Source of the DNA: an uncultured Clostridiaceae bacterium
Lineage (GTDB): Bacteria; Bacillota; Clostridia; TANB77; CAG-508
Reading direction: 5' to 3'
Length of the DNA: 27,851 bases
Assembly (NCBI GenBank): GCA_958402495.1
Contig: CATXTS010000010.1
Location: forward strand, 1 to 27,851
The notes below the pieces were generated by a model, which saw only the letters and a list, made by a program, of their open reading frames with translations, had not been told where the DNA came from and made no database searches. This document shows positions 6,869-14,166 of this stretch, piece after piece. A program made the translations under genes and the position numbers. Every line of letters begins with the position of its first letter. Position 1 is the stretch's first letter.

Positions 6869-8596
6869 CTAGTTTACTACTAATACTGCTCTAAAGCCAT
6901 GAAAATAGTGACTAGTACCATTATGAGGATACATATAATATAATCCTGCTGATTTCTCGGATGTTACAGCGCCACTACGTACGGCAAATGGATTGTTTAA
7001 ACACATATATCGTATATAATCATTATACCATCCCGTATCGGCATCTCCACTTTTAGAAACTTCTCGAATAGCATCCCCATAAATTTTTGTATTGGTTAAC
7101 CAATTTTGTATACTTGCTTTTTCCCCATTTTCTGCATTTTCTATCACTTGTGTATTATCTACTGTTCTATCGAATGGATAACAAGTTGTATACTTTGTAC
7201 TAACTTGTTTTAAGGAATTATTTTCATAAGCCATTGCCTCTCCATATTGTTTTAACACATTATTCCCATTAGCTATATACATAGAAACCTTTTCAAAACC
7301 GCCGCTCATATCATACACACCATAAATCGTTCCTGTAGAACTCGCTTTTGTTCCAGTTAATTGATTCCAAGTATAGACGCCATCTGCTGCTGTATTACCT
7401 GTTGTACTGTTGATATTGGCAATTGTCGTTATCTTCTGTTTTGGACTTGCTTCTCCTGTTGTACAACCTGTCACACTATACACACTATCTACTCCTGATT
7501 TTCCCTGTGTATTCGTTCTTTTTGCTCCTCCACTGTTTAAGTTAATATTATTGATAGCAATATCTGTACCATTTAATCCATACATACTTTGTGATAAATA
7601 AGCAATTGCACCCCATTCACTGTTTTTTACTAAATGACTATCTGCACTTTTAGTCAACCCATAGATATTTCCTTCTTGTGTCAATGCTTTTGCAAGAGAA
7701 AAGGCATCTTGATTACTAATATAATTCATAGTATACGTTGTCCCTTGAAAAGTAGGATATTTGATACTAGTGTTCTCCCCATAGATACCATCTAGCCAAT
7801 TACGTGCTGGTTGATAAGACTCTGCTCCTGTTTGAGATTCACCAGCACTTATCCATGCATCTTTTTGTGTATAATTGACTTTACTTGCTTTGATCGGGGC
7901 ACTATTATTCCCACCAGCATATCCTGCTTCAAATTTAGCTACCCAAATTCCGGTTAATTCTTTATCCCATCCTCCATTTCTAAAATTTACTTTTGTCTCA
8001 TCTGTAAAGGCGGGATGTACGGTATATCCAACTGTAGTATCTACTAATTCCTCTTCACTATTGCAACGTTTTGCCGTTTGTATTTGCCCATTCTCATCAT
8101 AGTAATTATCCGTTGTTCCTATTAAAAATTGAATATCAAAAGTTTTTGTATTAGTATTAACTCTATAGGCATATCTAGGTATCCATACCCATATACTACC
8201 ATCTGCGGTTTGGCTATTGGCCCATTTCTTACTTTTATAATCATACCAATCCTCTGCATCTGGTTGACTCTCTTTTACTTCTCCTTTAGCACTATTACTC
8301 GGTTCATTAAAGCTAATTGCCTTCATTCCTTCTGCTAACTTAGGTTTATTGACTCCTTTTTTTGTGTCAAAGGATTGCGCCAATGCTTCTTCCATTTGCT
8401 GCTCTAAACTAGCTATATCCCTTAATTCTTTTTCTTGACTTTGACTGGTTTCTTCTTTAGCTCTTTTAGCCTGTGTGATAATTCCATTTTCACCAACTAA
8501 GGTATTGATGGCCACCCCTGCTAAAATGATTAAAATAATAATGGTAATCACTAAAGCAATTAAAGTAATGCCTTTTTGTTTTGTTTCTTCCTTCAT
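6869..8596 (-). CDS. Pilin-like anchored surface protein with FGE-sulfatase/C-type-lectin-like domain
   Basis: A 575-residue predicted extracellular protein. Residues 8-30 form a prepilin-like hydrophobic leader (KGITLIALVITIIILIILAG) followed by GENGIITQAKRAKEE, but the usual +5 Glu is absent. A short helical stretch follows, then a Trp-rich domain opening with SIWVWIPRYAY. Further on are KNSEWGAIAYLSQS, then YGVYDMSGGFEKV, which matches the GLYDMSGNVWEW signature of formylglycine-generating-enzyme folds, and the final HGFRAVLVVN, matching the GFR end of that fold. This fold is also used by C-type-lectin-like variable proteins. Function unknown; adhesion or display is plausible. An AAGGAG ribosome site and a strong promoter at 8661-8689 precede it, and terminators flank it on both sides. 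Confidence 0.78.
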   Translation of the reverse strand: MKEETKQKGITLIALVITIIILIILAGVAINTLVGENGIITQAKRAKEETSQSQEKELRDIASLEQQMEEALAQSFDTKKGVNKPKLAEGMKAISFNEPSNSAKGEVKESQPDAEDWYDYKSKKWANSQTADGSIWVWIPRYAYRVNTNTKTFDIQFLIGTTDNYYDENGQIQTAKRCNSEEELVDTTVGYTVHPAFTDETKVNFRNGGWDKELTGIWVAKFEAGYAGGNNSAPIKASKVNYTQKDAWISAGESQTGAESYQPARNWLDGIYGENTSIKYPTFQGTTYTMNYISNQDAFSLAKALTQEGNIYGLTKSADSHLVKNSEWGAIAYLSQSMYGLNGTDIAINNINLNSGGAKRTNTQGKSGVDSVYSVTGCTTGEASPKQKITTIANINSTTGNTAADGVYTWNQLTGTKASSTGTIYGVYDMSGGFEKVSMYIANGNNVLKQYGEAMAYENNSLKQVSTKYTTCYPFDRTVDNTQVIENAENGEKASIQNWLTNTKIYGDAIREVSKSGDADTGWYNDYIRYMCLNNPFAVRSGAVTSEKSAGLYYMYPHNGTSHYFHGFRAVLVVN

Positions 8597-8656
8597 GGTT
8601 TTTCTCCTTTTCTTTTTCTTATGTTTTCCATTTTTTCTCGTTTCATACTTCTCTTT

Positions 8657-8673
8657 GGTAATTTTATATTACC
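8657..8673. promoter_or_regulatory. Inverted repeat over the -10 element, possible operator
   Basis: GGTAAT, five bases, ATTACC. The 6-bp arms lie at 8657-8662 and 8668-8673 and cover the -10 and the adjoining spacer bases of the promoter at 8661-8689. A repressor site is possible. The arms are short, so it may be chance. Confidence 0.35.
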
Positions 8674-8689
8674 TTTTGGTTAATGTCAA
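8661..8689 (-). promoter_or_regulatory. Strong sigma-A promoter for the FGE-like surface protein
   Basis: On the minus strand: -35 TTGACA (8684-8689), exact consensus; spacer 17; -10 TAAAAT (8661-8666). It gives a leader of about 60 bases. Confidence 0.8.
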
Positions 8690-8774
8690 TATTCTTTTTA
8701 TCTATTTATTTTCTGTATTTTAGTTCTCCTTTTCAACTAATTTTATGTTATCTTTTATACATTTATTCCAAACA

Positions 8775-8821
8775 AAAAAATAAACTGTTTTAGGGAGTTA
8801 GACCAAAACAGTTTATTTTTT
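8775..8821 (-). terminator. Bidirectional terminator after the 110-aa membrane protein gene
   Basis: A perfect 17-bp stem (8775-8791 with 8805-8821; core AAATAAACTGTTTT) with a 13-base loop. A-rich and T-rich ends on both sides let it work in either direction. It separates the 110-aa gene from the FGE-like surface protein gene. Confidence 0.8.
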
Positions 8822-8848
8822 CTATATAAATTTTTATGTTAAAACGAC

Positions 8849-9181
8849 TTAATTAGAAACCCATCTTAATACTTTAATATTTTTATAAGTATCTAGGACA
8901 TCTGTATATTTACTATATTCTTCTTCCCATACCATCTGTGGTATTTTATCAAAAGCATCAAATACTTTTTCTGCTTCCATTAAGAAAATCACTTGTTCTT
9001 GTGGACTCATTTTCTCATACTTTTTAGAAAATGCATATAATTTATCTAACATTTGATTTGCTTCTATAAAACTCCAGAAATCTTTTACATGGATACCTGC
9101 TAATTTTAATTGCATAACGGCATATAAAATTAATAAACCTATTACCGAAAGCAATATGGTAATTATTGTCATTACTTCCAT
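8849..9181 (-). CDS. Small single-pass membrane protein, unknown
   Basis: A 110-residue protein with one N-terminal hydrophobic segment (about residues 3-24, TIITILLSVIGLLILYAVMQ) and an 85-residue soluble, mainly helical part rich in aromatic and acidic residues (KDFWSFIEANQM, VFDAFDKIPQMVWEEE). Family not recognised. The frame extends further upstream, but an extended -10 promoter lies at 9213-9241 and would sit inside that extension. The ATG at 9179-9181 has an AGAAGGTG ribosome site, so this shorter start is chosen. It stands alone, with a strong terminator 28 bases after its stop. Confidence 0.72.
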   Translation of the reverse strand: MEVMTIITILLSVIGLLILYAVMQLKLAGIHVKDFWSFIEANQMLDKLYAFSKKYEKMSPQEQVIFLMEAEKVFDAFDKIPQMVWEEEYSKYTDVLDTYKNIKVLRWVSN

Positions 9182-9212
9182 AACTTTCACCTTCTCTTTT
9201 GAATATATCCTT

Positions 9213-9241
9213 ATTATAACACATTTGTCATATTTTTGCAA
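9213..9241 (-). promoter_or_regulatory. Sigma-A promoter for the 110-aa membrane protein
   Basis: On the minus strand: -35 TTGCAA (9236-9241), 17-base spacer, -10 TATAAT (9213-9218) preceded by TGT, forming an extended -10. The transcript would start near 9206, about 25 bases before the chosen ATG. Confidence 0.8.
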
Positions 9242-9378
9242 CATTTTTGTAATATAATTGTAATATTGGAAGGTGTTTCCTATTTTTTATTAGGATAGTA
9301 TATCTTATTTTTACTGAAATTTCCAGTCTTTTTTCCTGTTTTCTTCTATTTTCCTTTGAAATTTTTTCCAGTCTTGCT

Positions 9379-10953
9379 TTATTCATAAATCGTCTGTATG
9401 ACTTGAATCTGCTTAATCTCTTCTTTAGGCACTTTCAAAGGATTTTTATCTAACAAAACAAATTGTGCTTTCTTTCCTTCTTTAATAGAACCTTTTTCTT
9501 CTTCTTCAAAATACTGATAAGCTGCATAAATAGTAACTGCTTTTAAAGCTTCATATACACTGATGCACTGCTCTTCTCCTAGCAGCACGCTTTCTTTCGT
9601 TCTTCTATTAACAGCACACCAGATTGTCTCCAACATATTGGGTTGTAAAACAGGTGTATCTTGATGAAAAGTAAAACACATATTTAAATCTACCGCTTCT
9701 TTAGCAGGGCTAATTCTTTTAGCTCTTTGCTCACCTAAATTTTGTATATGCACATCCCCCCAATAATACGTATGTGCTACAAAGAAAGAAGGTATCATTG
9801 CTATCTGTTTCATGACTTGTAACTGGTCATTTCGAACAGTCTGGGCATGTATCATAACAGGTCTTCTTGTAACTACATCTGCTATCTGTTTACTTTCTTC
9901 TACATAAGCTTCTATATATTGCTGTGCTGCAGCATCCCCATTACAATGGGCTAATAATTGCATATGTTCATTTAAAGATATTTGTATGCATCCTCTTACT
10001 TGTTCTTTTGTTTTAGAAGGATACCCTCTATACTCTACTTCCCCTATATATGGCTCTGATAACCATGCTGTTCTTCCTTGAGGAGAACCATCTAAAATTA
10101 TCTTGTAGCCACCTATTTTTAAGTGATTCTGATACTGTCTTACATAGCTTGGATTATCTTGTACTATCTGTTTATTATCTGCCATATCCACATAAGAGAC
10201 AACATCTACTTTCCATCTATTTTTTTGTGCCATTTGTTTTAACATTTCAAAATCTTGTTGTTTAGTTAGTCCATCTTGCACCGTAGTAATTCCATTTTTC
10301 AAATAAATTTCCTGTGCTTCTTCTAATAAATCTAAATATTTTTGTGTGGTCATATTGCCCGCTATTTTAGCATTTTGCATAAAAGCGGTTTCTTCCATAT
10401 ATCCATCTGGTTCTTCTAAATGGTCCATTCTACCATAGCTACCACCTTCTGGATTTTTTGTTTTATTGGTTATCTGCATTTTTTCTAATCCTAATGAATT
10501 TGTAATACCCATATGGCCAGAAGCATGACTAATTAAAATTGGATATTTTGTAGAGATTTTATCTAAGTCTAGTTTATTGGGATGTCTTTTCTCTTTTAGA
10601 AAATTATGGTCATAACCAAAACCAATTATCCATTCTCCTTCTTTTAATTTTCTATCTTTTATATAAGCTTGTAACTTTTGTATGATTTCCTCTATAGATT
10701 TTGCACTACTTAAATCTACATAAGCTAGTGTTTGTGCAAAGGCGGTAATATGACTATGCGCATCTATAAAACTTGGTAACATAGTCTTTCCTTCTAAGTC
10801 TATAACCTTTGTATCTTCCTCTAAGTAAGCCTCTACTTCTTTTTTCTTACCTACTTTTTGTATACGACTATTTTTTACAAAAACAGCCTCCACATATGGA
10901 TTTTCATCCTCCATAGTAAGAATATCCCCATGAATATATAATTGACTACTCAT
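9379..10953 (-). CDS. Amidohydrolase family 3 metal-dependent hydrolase (YtcJ-like)
   Basis: A 524-residue cytosolic enzyme of the amidohydrolase 3 family. N- and C-terminal beta-sandwich parts flank a TIM barrel. Metal-binding motifs are visible: DAHSH (residues 64-68), a mid-barrel segment YKIILDGSPQGRTAWL, AHCNGDAA, MIHAQ, and HQDTP near the end. The tail KGSIKEGKKAQFVLLDKNPL is the usual closing beta motif. Relatives hydrolyse amide bonds in formamide-type, N-acyl or hydantoin-like compounds; the substrate here is unknown. The start has an AGGAGG ribosome site. A terminator hairpin (10971-11008) separates it from the Nudix gene upstream, with no room for a promoter between, so expression by read-through or regulated attenuation is inferred. 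Confidence 0.9.
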   Translation of the reverse strand: MSSQLYIHGDILTMEDENPYVEAVFVKNSRIQKVGKKKEVEAYLEEDTKVIDLEGKTMLPSFIDAHSHITAFAQTLAYVDLSSAKSIEEIIQKLQAYIKDRKLKEGEWIIGFGYDHNFLKEKRHPNKLDLDKISTKYPILISHASGHMGITNSLGLEKMQITNKTKNPEGGSYGRMDHLEEPDGYMEETAFMQNAKIAGNMTTQKYLDLLEEAQEIYLKNGITTVQDGLTKQQDFEMLKQMAQKNRWKVDVVSYVDMADNKQIVQDNPSYVRQYQNHLKIGGYKIILDGSPQGRTAWLSEPYIGEVEYRGYPSKTKEQVRGCIQISLNEHMQLLAHCNGDAAAQQYIEAYVEESKQIADVVTRRPVMIHAQTVRNDQLQVMKQIAMIPSFFVAHTYYWGDVHIQNLGEQRAKRISPAKEAVDLNMCFTFHQDTPVLQPNMLETIWCAVNRRTKESVLLGEEQCISVYEALKAVTIYAAYQYFEEEEKGSIKEGKKAQFVLLDKNPLKVPKEEIKQIQVIQTIYE

Positions 10954-10970
10954 TTCTTTTCCTCCTATCT

Positions 10971-11008
10971 AAAAAGGATGAGTTCTTTTCTTTTATGACT
11001 CATCCTTT
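10971..11008 (-). terminator. Terminator or attenuator between the Nudix and amidohydrolase genes
   Basis: An 11-bp stem (10973-10983 with 10998-11008; core AAGGATGAGT) with a 14-base loop. On the minus strand it ends in T5. It lies only 17 bases before the amidohydrolase start and about 10 before its ribosome site. Confidence 0.75.
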
Positions 11009-11019
11009 GCTTTTTCTTA

Positions 11020-11583
11020 TTATTTCTCTAAACTTCGTAATTTATGAATTAATTTCTCATAAACAGGTTTCATATGCTCCTCTGTACTACTTTCTACCAC
11101 TTGTTCAATAGGTATCCATTTGACAGCACTATTCTCATCTTCCTTAATACGAATTGCCTCTTTTTCGTCTGCCTCTAATAGATAGGTAACATCCAAATGT
11201 AAATGCGCTGGTACAAACTTTCCTCTTTTATAATGTGGCGCAACCATCAAATCTTCTAAACCAAAAATTCCATCTACTAAAAAGTTAGCATGCTCTATGC
11301 CTGTTTCTTCGGCAACTTTTCTTTTTACCACTGCTTTTAAATCTTCTTCTCCATCAGCATGTCCACCAACCCATGCCCAAGACTGGTATATATTATGATA
11401 AATCATTAGTACTTTTGTTCTTTGGTGATTAACTACCAATGCCGATGTTGTAAAATGACCTATTGGATTATTTCTCGTTAAGACATCTGTAAAAGAATCC
11501 ATAAAGGTAAGTATGACTTGCTTTTCTGCATTTTCTCGTTCATCAAAAGGTATATAGTTCTCTATTTCTTCTCTTAAATTCAT
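11020..11583 (-). CDS. Nudix hydrolase family protein with an altered Nudix box
   Basis: A 187-residue Nudix-fold protein that would hydrolyse a nucleoside-diphosphate-linked compound. The Nudix box is at residues 74-96: G-x5-E-x7-R-K-V-A-EE-x-G-I. The arginine and the EE pair are kept, but the first Glu of the REUxEE core is Lys at 89 (AAA where GAA is expected), which should weaken metal binding. The preceding SWAWVGGHADGEED and the following LDVTYLLEAD strand fit the family. It is the last gene of the murT-like operon, 28 bases after the HAD gene, and is closed by the terminator at 10971-11008. Substrate unknown. Confidence 0.88.
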   Translation of the reverse strand: MNLREEIENYIPFDERENAEKQVILTFMDSFTDVLTRNNPIGHFTTSALVVNHQRTKVLMIYHNIYQSWAWVGGHADGEEDLKAVVKRKVAEETGIEHANFLVDGIFGLEDLMVAPHYKRGKFVPAHLHLDVTYLLEADEKEAIRIKEDENSAVKWIPIEQVVESSTEEHMKPVYEKLIHKLRSLEK

Positions 11584-11611
11584 TTACTTTCCTCTTCTTC
11601 TATTATCTGTT

Positions 11612-12199
11612 CTACTGCTTTTTAGCTTGCTTTATATTTTCAAAAACAATACCATGCATACCACAAACCTTGGCCTGTTCTATATTAGCTACATTATCAT
11701 CTAAAAAAATACTTTCTTCTGGCTTAATATAACACGTTTCTAATAAATACATATACATCTCTTTTTCTGGTTTGCACCAATGTTTTTCAAAAGAATATAC
11801 ACCTCCATCTATATATGGATAAAAAGATAATGTCTTCATATAGGTATAAGTTTCTTTTGCACAATTTGAAAATAAATAGATAGCATATCCCTTTTGCTTC
11901 AACTTTTTTAACCAAGCAATACTATCTGGTTTTTCTATATGTAATTTTTCTACCCAATTTTCATTTAATACTTGTTCTATAGCTTCTTTCAAGTGGGGAT
12001 TCTCTTGTATTAGTACTTCTCGATAATTAGCAATGGTTGGGTAAGTTCCTCTATCACAGTCAAGCCAACCTGGACTCTTGAAAATGATTTCATATAACTG
12101 TTCTTGTAATTCTTCTGAAAAAGAAAATTGTGCTAAATATTCCCTCGGTTTGAAATCTACTAATACATTTCCTACATCAAATACTATATTTTTAATCAT
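11612..12199 (-). CDS. HAD-family hydrolase (YihX-like, HAD-IA)
   Basis: A 195-residue phosphatase of the haloacid dehalogenase superfamily, cytosolic. Motif I is FDVGNVLVDF with the nucleophile D8; the second Asp of DxD is Gly, as in YihX-type members. Motif II is LFSNC (S111). Motif III is WCKPEKE (K143). Motif IV is FLDDN (D167, D168). The cap domain is the small helical type between residues 15 and 90. YihX-type enzymes act on sugar phosphates such as glucose 1-phosphate; the substrate here is not known. It lies 16 bases after the membrane protein gene and has an AGAGGAG ribosome site. Confidence 0.9.
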   Translation of the reverse strand: MIKNIVFDVGNVLVDFKPREYLAQFSFSEELQEQLYEIIFKSPGWLDCDRGTYPTIANYREVLIQENPHLKEAIEQVLNENWVEKLHIEKPDSIAWLKKLKQKGYAIYLFSNCAKETYTYMKTLSFYPYIDGGVYSFEKHWCKPEKEMYMYLLETCYIKPEESIFLDDNVANIEQAKVCGMHGIVFENIKQAKKQ

Positions 12200-12215
12200 A
12201 TATGCTTCTCCTCTT

Positions 12216-13400
12216 TTATCCTTTTACCTCTAAATGTTTATCTTCACTTTCCATCATTGGTATTTTCAAAAAGACTGCTAATACTAACGATAAGCCTACT
12301 AATCCAATGGCTTTTTCAAATTCTAAATTTAATAAAATTACAGATGCACAGGCTTGTGAAGCATAGACACCAATATCTATAATTGCATTTTTCTCTATTC
12401 TATTTTCTTTATAGGTATCGTTTTCTAATATCTTAAATCTACCAGCTAATTCCACTAAATTATGTATGGTTTGTAACCCCACTACTAAAATTAGAAAATA
12501 ACGATTCCAAAAAGCTAAAAAGATGGCAATAGCTACTGCTATTTCTGTTAAAATGCTCATTGTAACTTCTTTATTGTGAAGATTGGCCTTTTTAACGATG
12601 AAATATCCTATAATAGCAAATATAACCGCGTAATTTTTAATATCTTTTAATACCTCAAATGGCATATTGTTTTTTAAAAACATCATAGAAAATACAATAG
12701 TAATATTAGAGAGTGCAAATTTAGTAAGCATACTACTGATTCCATACAATTTTATTTTCTTAGAATACTTTTTTATATGTAATTTTTGTAAAAACTTTTC
12801 TTTTTTCTTTGGTATCCTTTTACAAGTAATCGATTTTAAATTAAAATAAGTTCCTAGAAATAAGAGTGCACATACAATAGTAGTCACTAAAAATCCATTT
12901 CTTCCATAATGCACAATTAGAAAATTAGAAACCAATATGCTAGCAGAAGTTAGAATTTTAAATAAGGTTTTTCTTTTATTTTCGACTTGTATAAAACGTG
13001 TTTCTTCTGTTGTACTACTTTCAAAGGCAAAATGATACATAGATAACAATTCTACAAAAGCAATGTAAAGTACATAGCAAACAGAAAAAATATATACATT
13101 ATGTACAAATATAGAAAGTCCTACTACTATTGCTAAAGCCGACGTTATTTTTAGTAATCCTAAAAATATGACCTTTGGATTTTTATCACTAATTTTTACA
13201 ATAATGATATTAGCAATAGTGGAAAAAGAAGAACATAAAAATCCGACTACTGAAATTATTAGTACAATATTTTCTACATCTGAAAATTCATGATATAGGA
13301 AATCGCTAACAACATCGCTCCATCCTAGAAAAGCAAAACAAATACCTAATATCGATAACAAAATAATTTTATTTTCTTGTTTTATGAAAGTTTCGTTCAT
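12216..13400 (-). CDS. Multi-pass membrane protein, possible MFS-like transporter
   Basis: A 394-residue integral membrane protein with roughly ten to twelve hydrophobic segments and a central basic cytoplasmic stretch (KRIPKKKEKFLQKLHIKKYSKKIK, about residues 195-218) dividing two halves, the layout of major-facilitator proteins. No substrate motif was recognised. It lies inside the murT-like operon, 36 bases after the GatD-like gene and 16 before the HAD gene, so an envelope-related role is possible. The ribosome site is AGAGGA at a rather long distance from the ATG. The MFS label is tentative. Confidence 0.7.
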   Translation of the reverse strand: MNETFIKQENKIILLSILGICFAFLGWSDVVSDFLYHEFSDVENIVLIISVVGFLCSSFSTIANIIIVKISDKNPKVIFLGLLKITSALAIVVGLSIFVHNVYIFSVCYVLYIAFVELLSMYHFAFESSTTEETRFIQVENKRKTLFKILTSASILVSNFLIVHYGRNGFLVTTIVCALLFLGTYFNLKSITCKRIPKKKEKFLQKLHIKKYSKKIKLYGISSMLTKFALSNITIVFSMMFLKNNMPFEVLKDIKNYAVIFAIIGYFIVKKANLHNKEVTMSILTEIAVAIAIFLAFWNRYFLILVVGLQTIHNLVELAGRFKILENDTYKENRIEKNAIIDIGVYASQACASVILLNLEFEKAIGLVGLSLVLAVFLKIPMMESEDKHLEVKG

Positions 13401-13436
13401 GACTTCTTTTTATTCCTCTTCTTTTGTTACAATTCT

Positions 13437-14144
13437 TTACAAACTTCTAAATTCTTTTAATCTTTGTTGATAGGCTAACATGGTTTCTTCTGCAAGTGCT
13501 ATTCTAGGTGTTCGAACACCCATCATTTCTATGATTTTTTTTGTAAACAGTGGATTTAATATTAAAATAGGACCTATGAGATAGGTAGCTATTAAATTAT
13601 TTTTTCTGATACCTTCTAATTTGGATTGACTATTTAATCCAATGCCTTTTTCTACTGTAGCAAAATAATTTTTTTCATTATCTCCATAGCTCATACTAAA
13701 CTGACTTTTAAATCCTACTATATCGATATCTTCAAATTTTCCTATAAAATGGCTATTATGTCTATGCATCATATCTCTTTTGCTATAGATAGGGAACAAC
13801 TTTAAAGCTTCTATTCTACTCCCATCTTCTTTTTGAATATAATCTCCTACTATTTCCATCGCATTTCCTGTTAACAAAAATACAACATTTTCTTCTATCA
13901 ATTCTTGAATTCTCTCTTGGTAAACTTGCAATTTTTGTATGACTTTTTCTTGCATTCTTTCCGTCATAGGACCTAAATAAATCATATCCACCTGTCCTTT
14001 TACAAAGGTAGGTTCCTCATCAAATGCTGTTTCTATAAAATTGGCTTCTGGCATACATTTTCTTAAATATTGCATATTACTAATATCACCATATAAATTA
14101 CAAAACTCCGGAAATAATATTTCTATGGTTTTTGTTTCTTCCAT
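13437..14144 (-). CDS. GatD-like amidotransferase homolog lacking catalytic Cys and His
   Basis: A 235-residue homolog of GatD, the glutaminase subunit that with MurT amidates lipid II glutamate. The fold start (LFPEFCNLYGDISNMQYL) and the TYL-GP-L--NP block near residues 187-197 fit GatD. The nucleophile region that normally reads I-C-G-G-Y-Q here reads L-T-G-N-A-M, placing T92 where the Cys should be. The catalytic His of TYLHGPLL is I190. GFENH is also altered, to GFKSQ. This protein should therefore not release ammonia from glutamine. It follows the MurT-like gene by 22 bases with an AGGAG ribosome site, in the normal murT-gatD order. It may be a structural partner or serve a different reaction. 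Confidence 0.85.
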   Translation of the reverse strand: MEETKTIEILFPEFCNLYGDISNMQYLRKCMPEANFIETAFDEEPTFVKGQVDMIYLGPMTERMQEKVIQKLQVYQERIQELIEENVVFLLTGNAMEIVGDYIQKEDGSRIEALKLFPIYSKRDMMHRHNSHFIGKFEDIDIVGFKSQFSMSYGDNEKNYFATVEKGIGLNSQSKLEGIRKNNLIATYLIGPILILNPLFTKKIIEMMGVRTPRIALAEETMLAYQQRLKEFRSL

Positions 14145-14166
14145 TTTCTTTTCTCCTATCTATTTT

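Noticed and set aside
6869..7030. Diversity-generating retroelement variable region
   Set aside because: The fold hint fits, but no reverse transcriptase, template repeat or accessory gene was seen in the window, so it is kept only as a possibility in the findings.
8475..8723. Plus-strand frame opposite the start of the FGE-like surface protein
   Set aside because: It is the complement of the hydrophobic leader and the promoter region, with no ribosome site.
9182..9244. Longer N-terminus for the 110-aa membrane protein
   Set aside because: It would place the extended -10 promoter inside the gene, and the internal ATG has a better ribosome site.
9245..9378. Repeated AGACTGGAAA-type motif in the gap after the amidohydrolase
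   Set aside because: Only two imperfect copies in a T-rich stretch and no stable hairpin; probably chance.
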